From assembly GCA_009617715.1 (NCBI GenBank), contig VTFK01000220.1, positions 124,001-188,000 on the forward strand: a stretch of DNA of 64,000 nucleotides, given 5' to 3'. The stretch comes from Plectrocnemia conspersa (taxonomy: Eukaryota; Arthropoda; Insecta; Trichoptera; Polycentropodidae). This document shows, one piece after another, positions 11,196 through 23,989 of this stretch. Under the pieces are notes generated by a model, which worked only from the letters and a program-made list of their open reading frames with translations, had not been told where the DNA came from and searched no databases. The stretch's first letter is position 1. Each line of letters begins with the position of its first letter. Position numbers and translations under genes: made by a program.

Positions 11196-13079
11196 ATATA
11201 CATTTAAATGTTTTAGTTATTAATTAATATAATATAATATATTATATAAATTAAAAACTACTTTAATCTAAATAACTTATATATATTTTATTTATTGTAC
11301 TAATACTTTTAATTCTTAACAAAGTATGCAATAAATTTAAATATTTTTAAAGAATCAGTGTACTCCTATTCAATATAGCATTTTTTAAAATATTTCATGA
11401 AGCTCTCATTTTAATAATTAAGTAACGACTAAATTAAAAAAATTAAAAACTAAACAATCACATAAGTTTATTTTAGGACTTTTTAATTACATTTTAAGAT
11501 TGTCAGAAAATACTTAAAAATGCACGTTTTTATATCAATATTTTATTATTTTTCAAAATCAAAGCAAATTTTTAAGCATAATATTTTTTTATTTACAAAA
11601 ACTATTATTAATTTTAATCATTCTTAAAACTACGTATTTATAATTTTTAGTATTATTATTATTGTTATGAAAAAAATTTTTTTTGCCAAATGTATTTTTT
11701 ATGCAATAGAAAAATCTGTAATACATTTTATTAAAATATAATCATATATTAAGAAATAAAATATTTGAAACTTTTAGATATCAAATTATTTTTATAATAA
11801 AACTATATACTTATTTATATATTGTATCTGGATGAATATAATATGTAATAAAAAAAACCCTACCTAGCCTTAGTGGGTCGTTTTCCATTCGAAAAATAAA
11901 ATTTCCAAAGATCCTGTTTGGCAATTTCCCGTGGGGTCGGCGCCCGCCGTTGACCTCTACGTTCGGAATTTTCCTCAAATTTTCCACCCAAACCACCCAC
12001 TACTCTTTTTTGTTTTGTTTTTATCCAAATAGAGGAATTGATTTATCTGATTCCAGTAAACACATTCAATAAAGATTTTTTTATTATATGTTTTCTAATA
12101 CTTTTAATATATTCATATAATATTATTATTAAGAAAAAAATAAAAATATTTCTAAAGCATTTAGAGATTGACTTTAATACATTTAAAACATCCTATATTT
12201 TTGGCATTTTATCATTATCACAATTTTTTTGCCTAAAAACGTTATCTTGTTTCTTTTACCCTGTCTAATTTTCATTGATCGTTAAGCACATAAATAAACA
12301 TATATAAATATATATTTATCTTTTCAAACATGTTCCTATCTATTCATTTTTTTATCATGAATTTATCAACACCTGATTAAATATAATTCATGATATTTTA
12401 CGGATAAAAATAAGCGTAGCTCTAAGCTTATAAGAGGAATGACACTATTTTTAGATAGGCTTAATGACTCTTAAACATCACGATTCTAGCAAGAAGGCAG
12501 TGTTTAAAATAGATAATCTATAAAAAAAATTCATTTTTGACAATGTGTGTTTTGACAGTAGGTCACAAACGAAGTGTAGGATACTCTTATTTGTAGCATA
12601 TTCAACTACTTACGAAAAAAAATAAGTCTGAAAATTTAATTTAATATATAGATCTTAAATGGTATTTAAATTCATCCTGACCATAATCCTGTTTCTCTTC
12701 AATTGATTCCTAGTAATTATGTTACGTATAAATTTTAATAAATCGAGGAAGTTCTCACAGATTTCGTCATTGTCGTTAAAAATGCGCCACATTCAGTGTT
12801 TGTCCAAACATACGAGGGCAAACAAAGCGAGCAAGCCACAATGCCAGCAACACTTGCGCCCGCATTACATTTTTACAAGCACCACTTTTATAGAGTCGCT
12901 TTGTTTTGCCACTGGAATGTCTCTTACACTATTCCCGTTTGTTGTGTGTCGAGTCTCTGCGAAATGTTCCCAAGCTCTTTAAAAATTGCAGAAATGTATA
13001 AAATTGCGAAGATTCGTTGCAAATGAGTTAATATGATGCAATCAAGGTGTGTACTTAAAAAAATGATTTAGGCATCCAT
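11196..13079. other. AT-rich intergenic sequence with two GC-raised patches
   Basis: Most of this stretch is AT-rich filler. Patches at about 11860-12000 (with GGGGTCGGCGCCCGCCG) and 12760-13000 (with GGGCAAACAAAGCGAGCAAG) are compositionally distinct and contain short unmatched frames on one or both strands. They are candidate conserved non-coding elements at low confidence. Confidence 0.3.
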
Positions 13080-13760
13080 AGAGAGTAACATCCCTAGAGA
13101 AATGCAATAAAACTTATAGGGATAAAACTCAGGGGTTCAACATAGACTTTCTCCTCTTTCTGCTATTTATTATATTTATGACATAAATACGGGAGTTACA
13201 AATTTCAGATTGGTTCTGTATACGTATGATTTAAATTTATGTAAATGCATTTGATCTATAGCAACCTTTTTCTCTCTACAGAATGATTTAGATTCTGTAT
13301 GGAGATGTGCTTCCATCAACAATCTGCACTTTAGTATCAAAAAGTGCTATACTATATTATTTTCTCAATTTCGCTTGCCATCATATTATTCCTACGATAT
13401 CAGTAAGAACATTTTGGCTAAAGAAACTCTTACTAAATATCTTGCAATCATTTTTGAGAGCAAGACAGATTCTTTCTACACGTAAAAGACGCTTGCAATA
13501 AATCTTTTAAGATCAGCTTTGTTATTAGAAACGCCTTTCAATTTGATGATCTGTTGATTATTCGCGTTTTCTATGAAATATTAGTTTGCAGCATTCTTGA
13601 ATTTGGATTTTAATAACCAAATATTCACTATTTTTCGAAAAAACTTAGAAAAGGTTCTTGAGACACATTTATATAAAATTAATATGATTTGGTTGTTATC
13701 CGTTTTTGTATCCTAGCGTCTTTATTTTAAAAGTATTAAAATACGATTCACTGAGTTCTC
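13080..13760 (+). pseudogene. Old LINE reverse-transcriptase fragment (Jockey/CR1 group)
   Basis: The conceptual reading follows the C-terminal half of a LINE reverse transcriptase. A degenerate GVPQG motif is seen as GVQHRLSPLSAIYYIYDI. A motif C reads LYTYDLNLCK where YADD would be expected. Then comes LQNDLDSVWRCASINNLHFS IKKC, and a thumb-like LLIIRVFYEILVCSILEFGF in a shifted frame. The stretch at 13276-13500 is open for about 74 codons. The first catalytic Asp of YADD is replaced (YTYD), so this copy is dead independent of its frameshifts. Related scraps lie at 21.9, 28.4, 32.5, 39.1 and probably 48.5 kb and may be one family. Confidence 0.75.
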
Positions 13761-16700
13761 TCTTAAATTTATTTAAAATATGAAAAGATGCTGTCGAAAA
13801 TTAAATTATTCTAGAGAAATTTCAGTCATGTATTATTCTTTTAATACCCATTAGAACTACAATGCTTGCACTAGCTTATCGCTGTCACCATTCGGCTCAT
13901 TTGATGTCATCCACGAGGAGCTGCTCGAGTTGGTATAATTTAATCAAATATTTTTTTATGTTTTATTTTTATATATTTTGTGTATTGTTTATATTGGTAA
14001 TAATACAATGTTTTGGTAATTTTTTGACCATCGTGATGCATTGGGTTAACCCATTAGGTCTCTATGGTCTTAATTTAATTAAAATAAATCAATAAGTTGG
14101 AGCAAAACATATTGCGTTTTAACAGCATCGACTTTAATTTATTTATAAAATTTCGGGGGTAACTTTATATATTGTAACGATTTTCTTTTTCACATATGAA
14201 CTTTAGATATTTAAGGATTTTTGCGTTTTTGATTGTTTCTTCCGTTTTTGATTGAAATTCAATAGATTTTTAATTAATTTATTTAACTGTAGATAAGAAA
14301 TATTTGCATTCCAAATTTTCAAGAGTATCGGTACTTTTAATTGTCCGAATCTTACTAGTTATTACTGTGGTTTTCGTCTTATCGCGATCTCGAATTTTCA
14401 TCCATTCAGTGATTTTTTATAACACATTGTTCACATACGTTGAATAGATCTGAAGATAATATGCAACCCTGTCTAATAATCAGTCTTTTGTACTTGAAAG
14501 GATTCTGAAAAAATCTTCTATTCTTACATTTGCAGAATTTCAAATGCTGTCGTAACAAAATATGTTAATTAACTGTTTTAGTTACTAAAATGTATATTGT
14601 TATTCAATATAAAATTTGTTGTGTATTTTTATGATTAAATGTGTAATTTTAAAAATTTACAAATCCATCATCGCAAAAAATTATTTCGGCGTGTAAATCA
14701 TTTTTTACGTCAAATTTGAGCTCTTTGATCGCGCCTTGTTATTATTTTTTATTTACTCCGAGTAAATGTTTACCGTATAAATTTTGCTCCATAAACGTTT
14801 CGTTATAGAATTGCGAGCGCTATAAATTACGTTTCAACGTTAAAATCGCGATTCGAAAGCGTTTATGTAACGAATTTAATTTCACGTTGTGCGGATTAAA
14901 TCTTCTTTTGAAAACTTTGATAGATACTCTTGTCGGATGGATGATATACACACACGTGAATTACGTTCAAGCTAAAGAAAACTTACGGTTAGTACATGAT
15001 ATAAAACTTGACATAATTCCTGTCTCGAGAATTTCAATATGAAATTATAGAGAAGCCTCGCGGGAACGATTTCACTCCAAGTTGAGAAATTTAAAACAGC
15101 AAAGTAATAAGAAAATATATTAATTTTGCTGTATTTTTATCTTGTTTCACGTTAAATATTTAATTTTAATTTTTTTTTTAATAAGTAAATGCCATATTTG
15201 ACATTAACTTAATAAAAATAATTTATTTTAAATGCAAGATTAGTCTACATATTGTATCTAGAAAGACTGAATAAAACATTTTCACTAAGTATTTCGCTGG
15301 TCCTTCGAGTCAGATAAGACGTAAGGTTCAAGGTCACAAAAAAAATAAAAATAGTGAAGTAGTTCTTTAGTTGCAAAGATAAATAAAAATTTAAATAATT
15401 TTTTTTAATTAATAAAATTGTTCATTAATAATTCTGAAATAATTTATTTTAGAACTATTTTAAAAAATAATTTATGTACTTTTTAGGCTTAGTTATAGTT
15501 AGCTTGATAATAAAGTAATCGTATATTAAATAATATTTCTGGATATTCCTCACTAGTCTTTATGCCTGAATTTACGAATCTATTTAATCTCATTTTATAG
15601 CTTTATTATTATAAACTTAAATTTATTAGTTTTAATTAAACACAAAAAAAAAAGCCTTTAATTTAATATTTTTTGTAATTTTTTTCTTAATATTCTATTT
15701 ATTCCATTTGTGTCTTTTACTTTTCAGATATCCTTCATATAAGATGCTTAGAAACGTATTAGGTTTGTTTATTTGTATACAAAAAAATTGCAAAAGAAGT
15801 CAGCGGATAGTCACCAATGCCTTTAAACGAACACTTTACCTATCGTTAATACTATCTCAGCAATTTATTTTAAATTTAAATTTTACAATATCGATTTCAC
15901 TAACGATTATTGCTCGAACAAAGAGATGACACGGAAAACAAGGTTTGTTTTATGCAGAGAATGTAGACCGACCACCAACAAGGTAGTCGACCGTCCCTGG
16001 AGACCATAAAAATACTGCAAACATTCAACGGAACGAACAGCGATCGCCAACTGCTCAACAATCAGCGTCGCGTATAGAAAATCTATTTAAATAGATATTT
16101 TTTAACTTACCTAATATCATAAAACGTTTGCTTTGGTGCAATACTATGATTGGTAATTTTTTACTGCAATTTAATTTTTTGGCTCTCACGCCACATTTTT
16201 ACCATCCCTTTCCCATCTTAGTCGAATGCAGTTGTGACATTGGGGCGATATGGAAGTGCACCGCGGCGAATCTCAGCACGTACATTTCAGCACAAAGTGT
16301 AAAAACATATTGAGAATTCAACTGGGATAGGGCTCGCTGAAGTGTGCCAAATTTTAGAATCACTGATACATGTATATATTTGGGAAAAATGTGATATTCG
16401 AAATCTGATTCGCTGAACAAAATAACTACATAACAATGATGTTTGTACTGGCTTTCGTACCTTACTTCGTCAGCGTTTTGTATCTTATATCGATCCTTGA
16501 ACACAAAAGACAATGTCTTAACTTGAAATATTTATATATGCTAGAACTTATATGTTTATTTTAAATACATTGCAATTTTATAACTTGACATTTAATGTTA
16601 GATTGATAAACCATCTCTATGATTTATACGTTGAAAAGTCAAACATATTTATCAGTCAGTTATTTCGCAATTTATTTGAGCAATATTTAAATTTGATACA

Positions 16701-16859
16701 CTATTTCAGGACTAAATCATTTAAAAATATTGTGTCAAAAATAATCTGCGTTTATCTAAAAATTCGCTACAGAACGTTATGGGTACATTGTATATCACTA
16801 TTGTTCTGAGTAATACAAACCTAATAAATACTATCATCAATATGTATTTTTGTATCTGA
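13761..16859. other. AT-rich intergenic sequence
   Basis: No gene is recognised. Patches with raised complexity lie at 14690-15080 and 15930-16500. The latter contains a 104-codon minus-strand frame (16513-16199) with no family resemblance and an opposite-strand frame overlapping it, so I do not call it coding. Confidence 0.4.
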
Positions 16860-17460
16860 TCAACACGTCTGAAACCCATTTAAACAAAACGACACCACGA
16901 GCAACCTCCGCCTCTATCCAGATCTAAGGGTTAATAAGATCCGAGACCATTTTGAAAACGTCCAAAAAGAATCCCGAGCAATTCTGCGGCGACTGGAAGA
17001 AAAATGGCAGTGTGTGTCCGTTCCGCGTTGACAGCCCGAGACTTGGGAAACGCTGACACCGAGTTATGTCCTTTCGTGGTTGCTTGTGGTGGTAGGTGAA
17101 GCAAACAAGATTATATTCGCTTTAAGGCTTCGGCAGCTGCGACTGCACGCAGACGTACATATATAATACTCCGTTATAACGTAGACTTATGTATCTACGT
17201 TATGTTAGGAAACGTACGCCACGTATCCGGGACGCTGAGTAATTATATTTAATCAATGTGGGATAACTTTGGAATTGGATACGTCCATATTTCCGACGAT
17301 TATTTGCCGATTCGATTAAGTGTAGTATGAGTAGTATCTATGTATGTGTTGGAGAAGTTGGATTGGGGCAATTGATATTGGTTATCGTATGCTTCGCAAT
17401 AGATTGGTGTAATCAAGATTTTAATTAGGAAAGATAATAATTAGTTATATTATATCTTTC
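16860..17460. promoter_or_regulatory. GC-raised non-coding island, candidate regulatory element
   Basis: From about 16870 to 17240 the sequence has balanced composition, with no long open frame, between AT-rich flanks. It ends just before the Jockey insertion at 17475. The role is inferred from composition only. Confidence 0.25.
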
Positions 17461-17603
17461 ATAAGCAGTATCTTCAGTCCACTCTGTGCTGTTGACGCGA
17501 GCGGTCGCATTCGCGCTTCGCTCCGTTATCGTACGAAGGACACCCCCGCTACCGTTCTGCAACGATAGACACGCCCACTGCAATTAGCTACAAAGACAGC
17601 GCC

Positions 17604-18852
17604 ATGAAGAAGGCGCAGACGCGCAAGCGTTCTCTTGGAACGTTGAAGGCGTACCTAAACGCCTCACAATCAACTTCAGGCCTGCCAGACCACGAGTGGC
17701 AGGTACCCAAAAAGACATCGAAAGTTTCCCAGGATGCTAAGATGCCTCCGACCACGAGCCAAAACAGGTATGAAAAGCTTCCCGAAGTGATCGAAAGGAA
17801 GCAGCAGAGGATACCGCCTGTGATCGTAGAGATCACGGGAACACACCTCCAGACGATCGACTTAATTAAGTCGATCACAAAAACATCGAACTTCTCGTTG
17901 CGATACACGGGAAGTGGCAATGTGTCAGTACTTTGCGCGTCGTTTGAAGCACGCGCGTTGTTAATGGATGGACTGAAGGGCCAACGCGCCTTTCACACAT
18001 TCACCGCCGACGACGATAAAACAGTGAAATCCGTGCTGAGAGGGCTCCCAGAGGTCCCCACCGAAGACATTGCCGCAGATCTCGAACGTCAAGGACTTAG
18101 CGTCGTCAAGGTGACGGCAATGAAGACCAAGACCGAGAAACAAAGGAGACTCCAGGCTCTACCTTGTCCAGTTTCCGGCTAATACAACAACGAGCACTAT
18201 AAGAAGCATCCGGTACGTTTGCTTCACCAAGGCCACGCTTGAAAAGTACAAGCGTAATAAGTTGCATTTAACGCAATGTTTCAGGTGTCAACAATTCGGC
18301 CACGCTGCAAGAAATTGTCAACGAGCTCCCAGGTGCGTCAAATGCCCCGGAAACCACGCCACGAACGAGTGCTCTAAGAAGGACCGAGAAGCACCCGCCA
18401 TCTGCACTGGTTGTGGAGGAGACCATCCGGCCAATTTTAAGGACTGCCCTCGTAGGTTAGAATACCTACAGAAAACTCAGAAGAGACAACAGAGACCGAC
18501 TCCCACTGTTCACTCGTCGCAGCCGAACAACATATTCAACCTCGAGCAAGCGCAATTTCCTGCACTGAAACCAACGAAACCAGCGTTGGTAAAAACCTCA
18601 ACCACCCCAGCAGTGATCTCATCAGCCACTTCATGGAACGCCCAGGTTGGCGCCGCACCAGCACCAATAAACAAGGCGCCACAACGTCCCCAAACCAGGC
18701 AGCCTGAGGAGCCCCTCTCAGACACAATGCCAACTTCAGAGCTACGCAGGATGTTGCTCGTCCTTCAAGAAATCAGGACCAAGGCTGGAAAGTGTGCCAG
18801 CAAAATGGAGATCGCCTTGATGATGGTCGAATATCTCGATGTGCTCTTCTAA
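17604..18852 (+). pseudogene. Jockey ORF1 (gag-like nucleic-acid-binding protein), frameshifted
   Basis: ORF1 protein of Jockey elements binds the element RNA and forms the ribonucleoprotein. The N-terminal 192 codons (17604-18182) contain a PRE_C2HC-type region, with TADDDKTVKSVLRGLPEVPT followed by EDIAADLERQGLSVVKVTAM. A frameshift at about 18165-18260 leads into the second part (18262-18852). That part has three zinc knuckles: CFRCQQFGHAARNC (CX2CX4HX4C), CVKCPGNHATNEC (CX2CX3HX4C) and a third starting CTGCGGDH. A Pro/Gln/Thr-rich linker and a C-terminal helix follow. The start ATG at 17604 is the first in the open frame. The order of domains is exactly that of Jockey gag proteins. The frameshift destroys function. 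Confidence 0.85.
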
Positions 18853-21538
18853 GGTGGGGCTCAACGTTTTGACGTGGAATTCACGCGGATTCGAAATAAA
18901 ACTGGAGAACTGGAACTGCTGATCAGTGAGTACAAAATTGATATTGTCGTAATCACCGAATCTTACCTCAAACCACACGTCAACGTTTTTATACCGAACT
19001 TTGTCTGCCTCCGGAGGACCGTCTCTCAAGGCCAGGCGGAGGGGTCGCGATATTTGTAAAAAAAAAATCAATTAAACACGCGCGCATTACAACAAACACG
19101 ACTAATCTTGAAACTGTCGCGATACAAATTAAACACGATAATAAATTAATAATAATTGTCGCGGGGTATAATTCTCCCGGTGACAGGTTGCTTCGAGGTG
19201 ACCTTGATGATGTGTTTCGTCTTGGAGAATCCGTGATATTAACTGGAGACTTTAACGCGAGACACATGCATTGGGATTGCCCCGGTGCGAATCGATCCGG
19301 TAAATTAATCTTTGATTATTTACACGATACGGACACTACTGTAAATTTTCCGAAATCCCCAACGCATTATCCTACCAACCACACGACTCCGTCAATTCTG
19401 GACATAACGTTGGTCAAGGGTAATTCCCGGATTTCAAACATGCACTGCATCCAGGCTCTGTCCTCGGACCACCTTCCAGTATTCTTTACGTTGGACGGTG
19501 AGGTCGAGATGGTGTCTGAGGTCGTTTTCAATTATGCAAAGGCTGATTGGAAGCGATTCAGAAGCATAGTAGAGTCTCGGGTATTGATTAAACGACAGAA
19601 TTAACCTCAAATGACACTAAAACTATTGACGATGATATTCATTACTTAACATCCGTGATCGAGCAGGCCAAAATATCATCAATTCCGTCGCGTAAAAATA
19701 TTTGGAATAACATAGAACTCACCCCAGAAATAATTAAACGTATTAAAATTAAAAATAATATGAGAAAGCAATGGCACAAAAATAAATCGCCCCAACTTAA
19801 AACTCTAATTAACAAACTAACTGATGAAATTCGCGTTCAAATTCAAAACATCAAAAACGCTTCGTGGTCGCGTAAACTAAAAGCTTTGAAACCGGGAGAT
19901 AATTCCTTATGGAGAATGACGAAATCGCTTAAAAATAAAAACTCAAATATACCACCTTTAAAAACCGGAAACAACGTAGCTAACACGACTCAGGAGAAGG
20001 TCGAGATTTTAGCTGAGACATTTTCTACATCTTATCAACTTACGCAAAATTACATTGACCAAAAAACCCAAAATAAAGTAGACCGGGCAATTAAAGATAT
20101 TAGTAAAACTCCAATAGATAAAAAAATCCATTAACCAAGTCGGCATATCAGAAATTCTTAGTATTGTTAAACGATTATCAAATAGAAAGGCTCCAGGTAT
20201 AGATAAATTAGAGAATATATTGATTAAAAACCTTCCTTTTGTTTGCTTTAAGTACTTAAATAACATTTTTAATTCATGCTTATCTTTTGGATATTTCCCA
20301 ATAATCTGGAAAACGGCAAAAATTCATCCGATAAAAACCTGGCAAAGCAGATAACATACCAATTAACTACCGCCCGATAAGTTTACTTCCCTCATTTAGC
20401 AAATTATTTGAAAAAAAATTATATTATCTCGATTAAAGGAATCTCTTAATAGCAAACTCATTAATGAGCAATTTGGTTTCCGCGAAAATCACTCGACTAC
20501 GCATCAACTTAATAGATTAACAGAGCACATATCTGCCGATTTTAATATGAAAAAAAAAGTTCTGGTCTTTTATTATTAGATATGGAAAAGGCTTTTGATA
20601 CAGTATGGCATGATGGATTAATGTATAAACTTTTAAAATATGAAACTCCCTATTACATTATTCACATGTTACGGTCTTACCTGAAGAATCGAAGCTATGT
20701 TGTTTCGCTAAATAATACATTTTCGACACCGCGTAAAATACCAGCTGGTGTTCCTCAAGGAAGTATACTTGGCCCGTTTCTCTTCATTCTATATACTAAT
20801 GATATTCCAATGTAAAAAAAAAATACTAAACTCTCAATGTACGCTGACGACACTGCAATCCTTACTAGTTCTTATGGTCTTAAACCTATTGCAGTTAAAC
20901 TTCAAAAATCCCTTGAAAACTTAAAAAAATATTTTATGAAATGGAGAATTAAAATTAATCAAGACAAAACAGAAGCAATAATATTCACTAAACGTAGACA
21001 ACCCTTGCCTGCACCCATTAAAAGTGAACAAGGGCATAACATTGAATGGAGAGCGAGCGTTAAATATCTGGGTATACACCTGGACTCCAGACTAAAATTC
21101 AATAAACATATAACTGAACTCCGGTCGAAAGGGCTCGGCGCCATTGCGGCTCTAAAATCAATATTTAATAGAAAAAAGTGCGCTTACAATAAAAAAAATA
21201 AAATTCTAGTCTATAGACAATTAATCAGACCTGTTTTAACTTACGCTTGTTCAGTGTGGAGTAACGCGAGTAATAGTAATTTTAATAAACTTCAAGTAAT
21301 TCAAAATAAAGCCATAAAAATAATTTATAATACACCGTTTTATACTAACCTTAAAAAACTCCACACCAAACATTTAATTCCTACCATTAAAGAATATTGT
21401 TATTATCAAACCGAAAAATACTATAAAAAAATCTCGCGAGACCACGCAAACCCACTAATTTCAAGAATCGGTGATTACGACAAAGCAAAACTTAAATTTA
21501 AATACAAACATAAAATGCCTAAGCACATATTGCTTTGA
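18853..21538 (+). pseudogene. Jockey ORF2 (endonuclease and reverse transcriptase), multiply broken
   Basis: ORF2 makes the apurinic-like endonuclease that nicks the target and the reverse transcriptase that primes there. The start region shows NVLTWNSRG near 18866 and then shifts frame. Endonuclease motifs include IVVITESYL, ILTGDFNARHMHWDC (about 19233) and ALSSDHLPVFF. A linker domain runs at 19655-20134. Reverse transcriptase motifs are DMEKAFDTVWHD (motif A, 20579), AGVPQGSILGPFLF (motif B) and SMYADDTAIL (motif C, 20834). The thumb and tail continue to the TGA at 21536-21538. Breaks seen include frame changes between 18.9 and 19.2 kb, between 19.60 and 19.65 kb and between 20.13 and 20.58 kb, and a TAA at 20813-20815 between motifs B and C. 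Catalytic residues are all visible, so inactivation is by stops and shifts. Confidence 0.88.
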
Positions 21539-21671
21539 TGCAGTTAAGCTCATCACAGTGTCATCAGTTTCAGGTCTACAGGGCTAGGTTTATTTACCTT
21601 TGTATGTGTTTTATTTTGTATATTATGTATTTTGTATAATTTGTTTTTCTCATCTGCTTCATTCTTTTCCA

Positions 21672-21714
<43 letters not shown>

Positions 21715-21917
21715 GTAAAAGGTTTTATGTATTTTTCCTTTAATTTAGTATATTCTCGTATAATTTATTATTCTTTTTATGTTATTGTATAACTTAACAA
21801 TTTGTAAACAATGTAAATGGTTGTGAACCAGTATTGTGCATTTAATATATCTGTATGCTATTTTACCTATGTCTATTTAAGAAATAAACTTTTATAAAAA
21901 AAAAAAAAAAAAAAAAA

Positions 21918-22300
21918 GCAGAAATACTTATGTCGATGACTTGGAAGTAAGGTCTGAGCAGAGATGGAGATTTTTATTCACATTGCCTAAATTTGGGATA
22001 AGGCCTGGAAGATGCTCGGATTCGTTATGCGGAGCGCGTGTCACTGAATATGATATAATTTCTGTACAATACGCTTCATAGCGTCATAATATGGTTCTAT
22101 TGTCTGGAATTCAAATGAAGCGAAGTACTTCTTGTTGTTGGGGGGAATTTAGAGGAAAAATATAGATATCTTTTCTAGCGTATTTTTGCTAGGAGCATTA
22201 AGTCATTGCAATTTAGCTGTAACGTATACTCAATGAAGCACTTTTTCAACAATCTGCCAGTGGGTATATAAAACACATCGGGAAAGCTTGGCAAGTTATA
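21918..22300 (+). pseudogene. Old LINE reverse-transcriptase scrap downstream of Jockey
   Basis: Immediately after the Jockey poly(A) the sequence reads NTYVDDLEV, a decayed motif C. It is followed by LGFVMRSA and further degenerate thumb-like sequence around 22010-22130 that follows the LINE pattern LGFIMR...LYxxLVRSxLEYxxxxW. In-frame stops are frequent. The arrangement suggests that the Jockey element inserted into an older LINE copy, but the other half was not found to its left. Confidence 0.5.
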
Positions 22301-22351
22301 ATGATCAGATTTGTAATAAAAAAATAAAGTTAAGAATATTTTATTTACATT

Positions 22352-22403
22352 TGCAATTTAAACTTGAAATAAACGCTTGTGTATATTTCAAGTTTAAATT
22401 GCA
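22352..22403. repeat. Perfect 20-bp stem hairpin
   Basis: TGCAATTTAAACTTGAAATA at 22352-22371 is followed by a 12-nt spacer, and then by its exact reverse complement at 22384-22403. No element termini or target duplication were recognised around it. Confidence 0.85.
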
Positions 22404-23019
22404 CAGTTAAAAATGCATTTTAATAAATAATATTTGATGGTATTGCACAATGCATAAATGACATGATTGTTAAAGCCCATTAAAAGTCGACTAAATTGAC
22501 GAATTTGTAAAACTGAGTGAATAATTAAAAATAGTATTAAATTTTAATTCCGACGTAAAATTTAAATATATTTGTCTTTTTGCTTTCACGCTATTTTTAC
22601 GTTGAATTTTGTAACATATTTTAAAAATAGATAGAGATATTTTTTGTAGAAATAATTTCACAGATTTTATCGACATATACATATAAAAACTTTGACAGAT
22701 TTCTTGGATAACATTCCTAATGTTTTTATTATCCAAGTGTCATTGATTTTTAAAGCGCGTCGCAAACATCAGCATTTATAATTATTATAAATTGCAACAA
22801 CCTAATCTAACAAAATTCATTGAAAAACAATAGTATCAGATATAAAAATATTTAATAAATATCGAGTTCTTAATATATCAAAAAGTTAGGTAAGGAAATT
22901 ATATTTGTCTCTCAAATGTTAATTGATCGACTTATAAAGTGTTACATGTCAAAAGCATTTAGGACACAAATATAGATCGCACAGACCCATTGTTACAAAA
23001 TTAAGTTCTACCCGACAAA
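22404..23019. other. AT-rich intergenic sequence, no gene seen
   Basis: Only short accidental frames were found in AT-rich sequence. Confidence 0.5.
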
Positions 23020-23430
23020 TTATTTCAATAGCATCACAGGGTGGGCGAGAGGGGTAAAGTGAATAAATTACATCTTAATACGTTTATAGAAACATTTTGA
23101 AAGGTTCGCGAAGAAAACCGCCCCCGCGCCACCCTCGGGCCACAAAAGTTGTTCGGTTGAATTAATATTTAGATAACTGGAAAGAAAGATCACCGCTGCT
23201 CCTGCCTTTGTCTTCTTCGAACCGAGTTATAAACAAGCCGAGATTACTTGAGCCACGGGGTGGTTGGTTACCGGAGGCCTTTGTTCCGACGAGGTGCTCT
23301 ACACTCGCAGAACTCGTAGTACTTCTGACAGAACAACTTTCTGATACTCTTGAAAGCTCAACGCTCGAAAGCCGGGGCGCGATGCTCGAGAGTGTGTTTT
23401 TAACTGTCAATATAAAAGCGTATACTATTA
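23020..23430. promoter_or_regulatory. GC-raised non-coding island, candidate regulatory element
   Basis: About 400 bp with balanced composition includes CCGCCCCCGCGCCACCC near 23120 and several CTCGAG/CTCGAAAG-type motifs near 23360-23395. Overlapping frames of about 80 codons are open on both strands without family resemblance, so coding is not supported. Confidence 0.3.
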
Positions 23431-23989
23431 TGTACGTACCATAATATTTAATTTATTAATCGTGAGCCTATATGTATTTTCATTTTTATCATATAGTAAT
23501 TAAAGCAATTTTGATTGTCATAATGTAAGCAATTTTATCTCGACAACGCTGAGGGTTGTCCCACAGGACGCGACAGTGTTAAAGAAAACGGTTGTCATTC
23601 GTATATTGTGTGATTCATTAATTCGAATCAATTTAGGAATTGCTTTGATAATCTGTTGCTCCAACACTAGTATGCTCTGATGATATTAAATTAAATAAGA
23701 AATATGGCTTTATTCGTCTCGAAATTTATTTGGATTATGTAATAATATACTACTATAAGATCTTGATCTAATTAAATTTATATTATTATATATAGATTCT
23801 CTATGAATTTTATAATAAGAAAAAATATTTTTAACATGAAAATAAAATGTTCTGCATAAAAACGCCAATCAAAAGCACTGCCACACAAAAAACTGTCACT
23901 TATTTATTTAGTTTGCAATTTTGTGTTTATAAAATATATGTTCCAACAAAAATATATGTGACTTCATTTAAAATTAAATTTTATTACAA
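23431..23989. other. AT-rich intergenic sequence, no gene seen
   Basis: Nothing recognisable apart from AT-rich filler leading into the tandem array. Confidence 0.5.

Larger units (their letters stand above)
17475..21917 (+). mobile_element. Jockey-clade LINE, nearly full length but dead
   Basis: A 4.4 kb non-LTR retrotransposon has a CpG-rich 5' leader, a gag-like ORF1, an ORF2 with endonuclease and reverse transcriptase, a 3' UTR with a long poly-T run at about 21676-21718, an AATAAA signal near 21883, and a terminal poly(A) ending at 21917. Flanking AAGCAGTATCTT (17463-17474) and AAGCAGAAATACTT (after the A tail) look like a mutated target site duplication and set the 5' boundary. The GC content of the 5' half is clearly higher than that of the host DNA. 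Several frameshifts and stops show that it is an old insertion. Confidence 0.85.

Noticed and set aside
16199..16513. Minus-strand frame of 104 codons
   Set aside because: No recognisable domain, an open opposite-strand frame overlaps it, and there are no gene signals.
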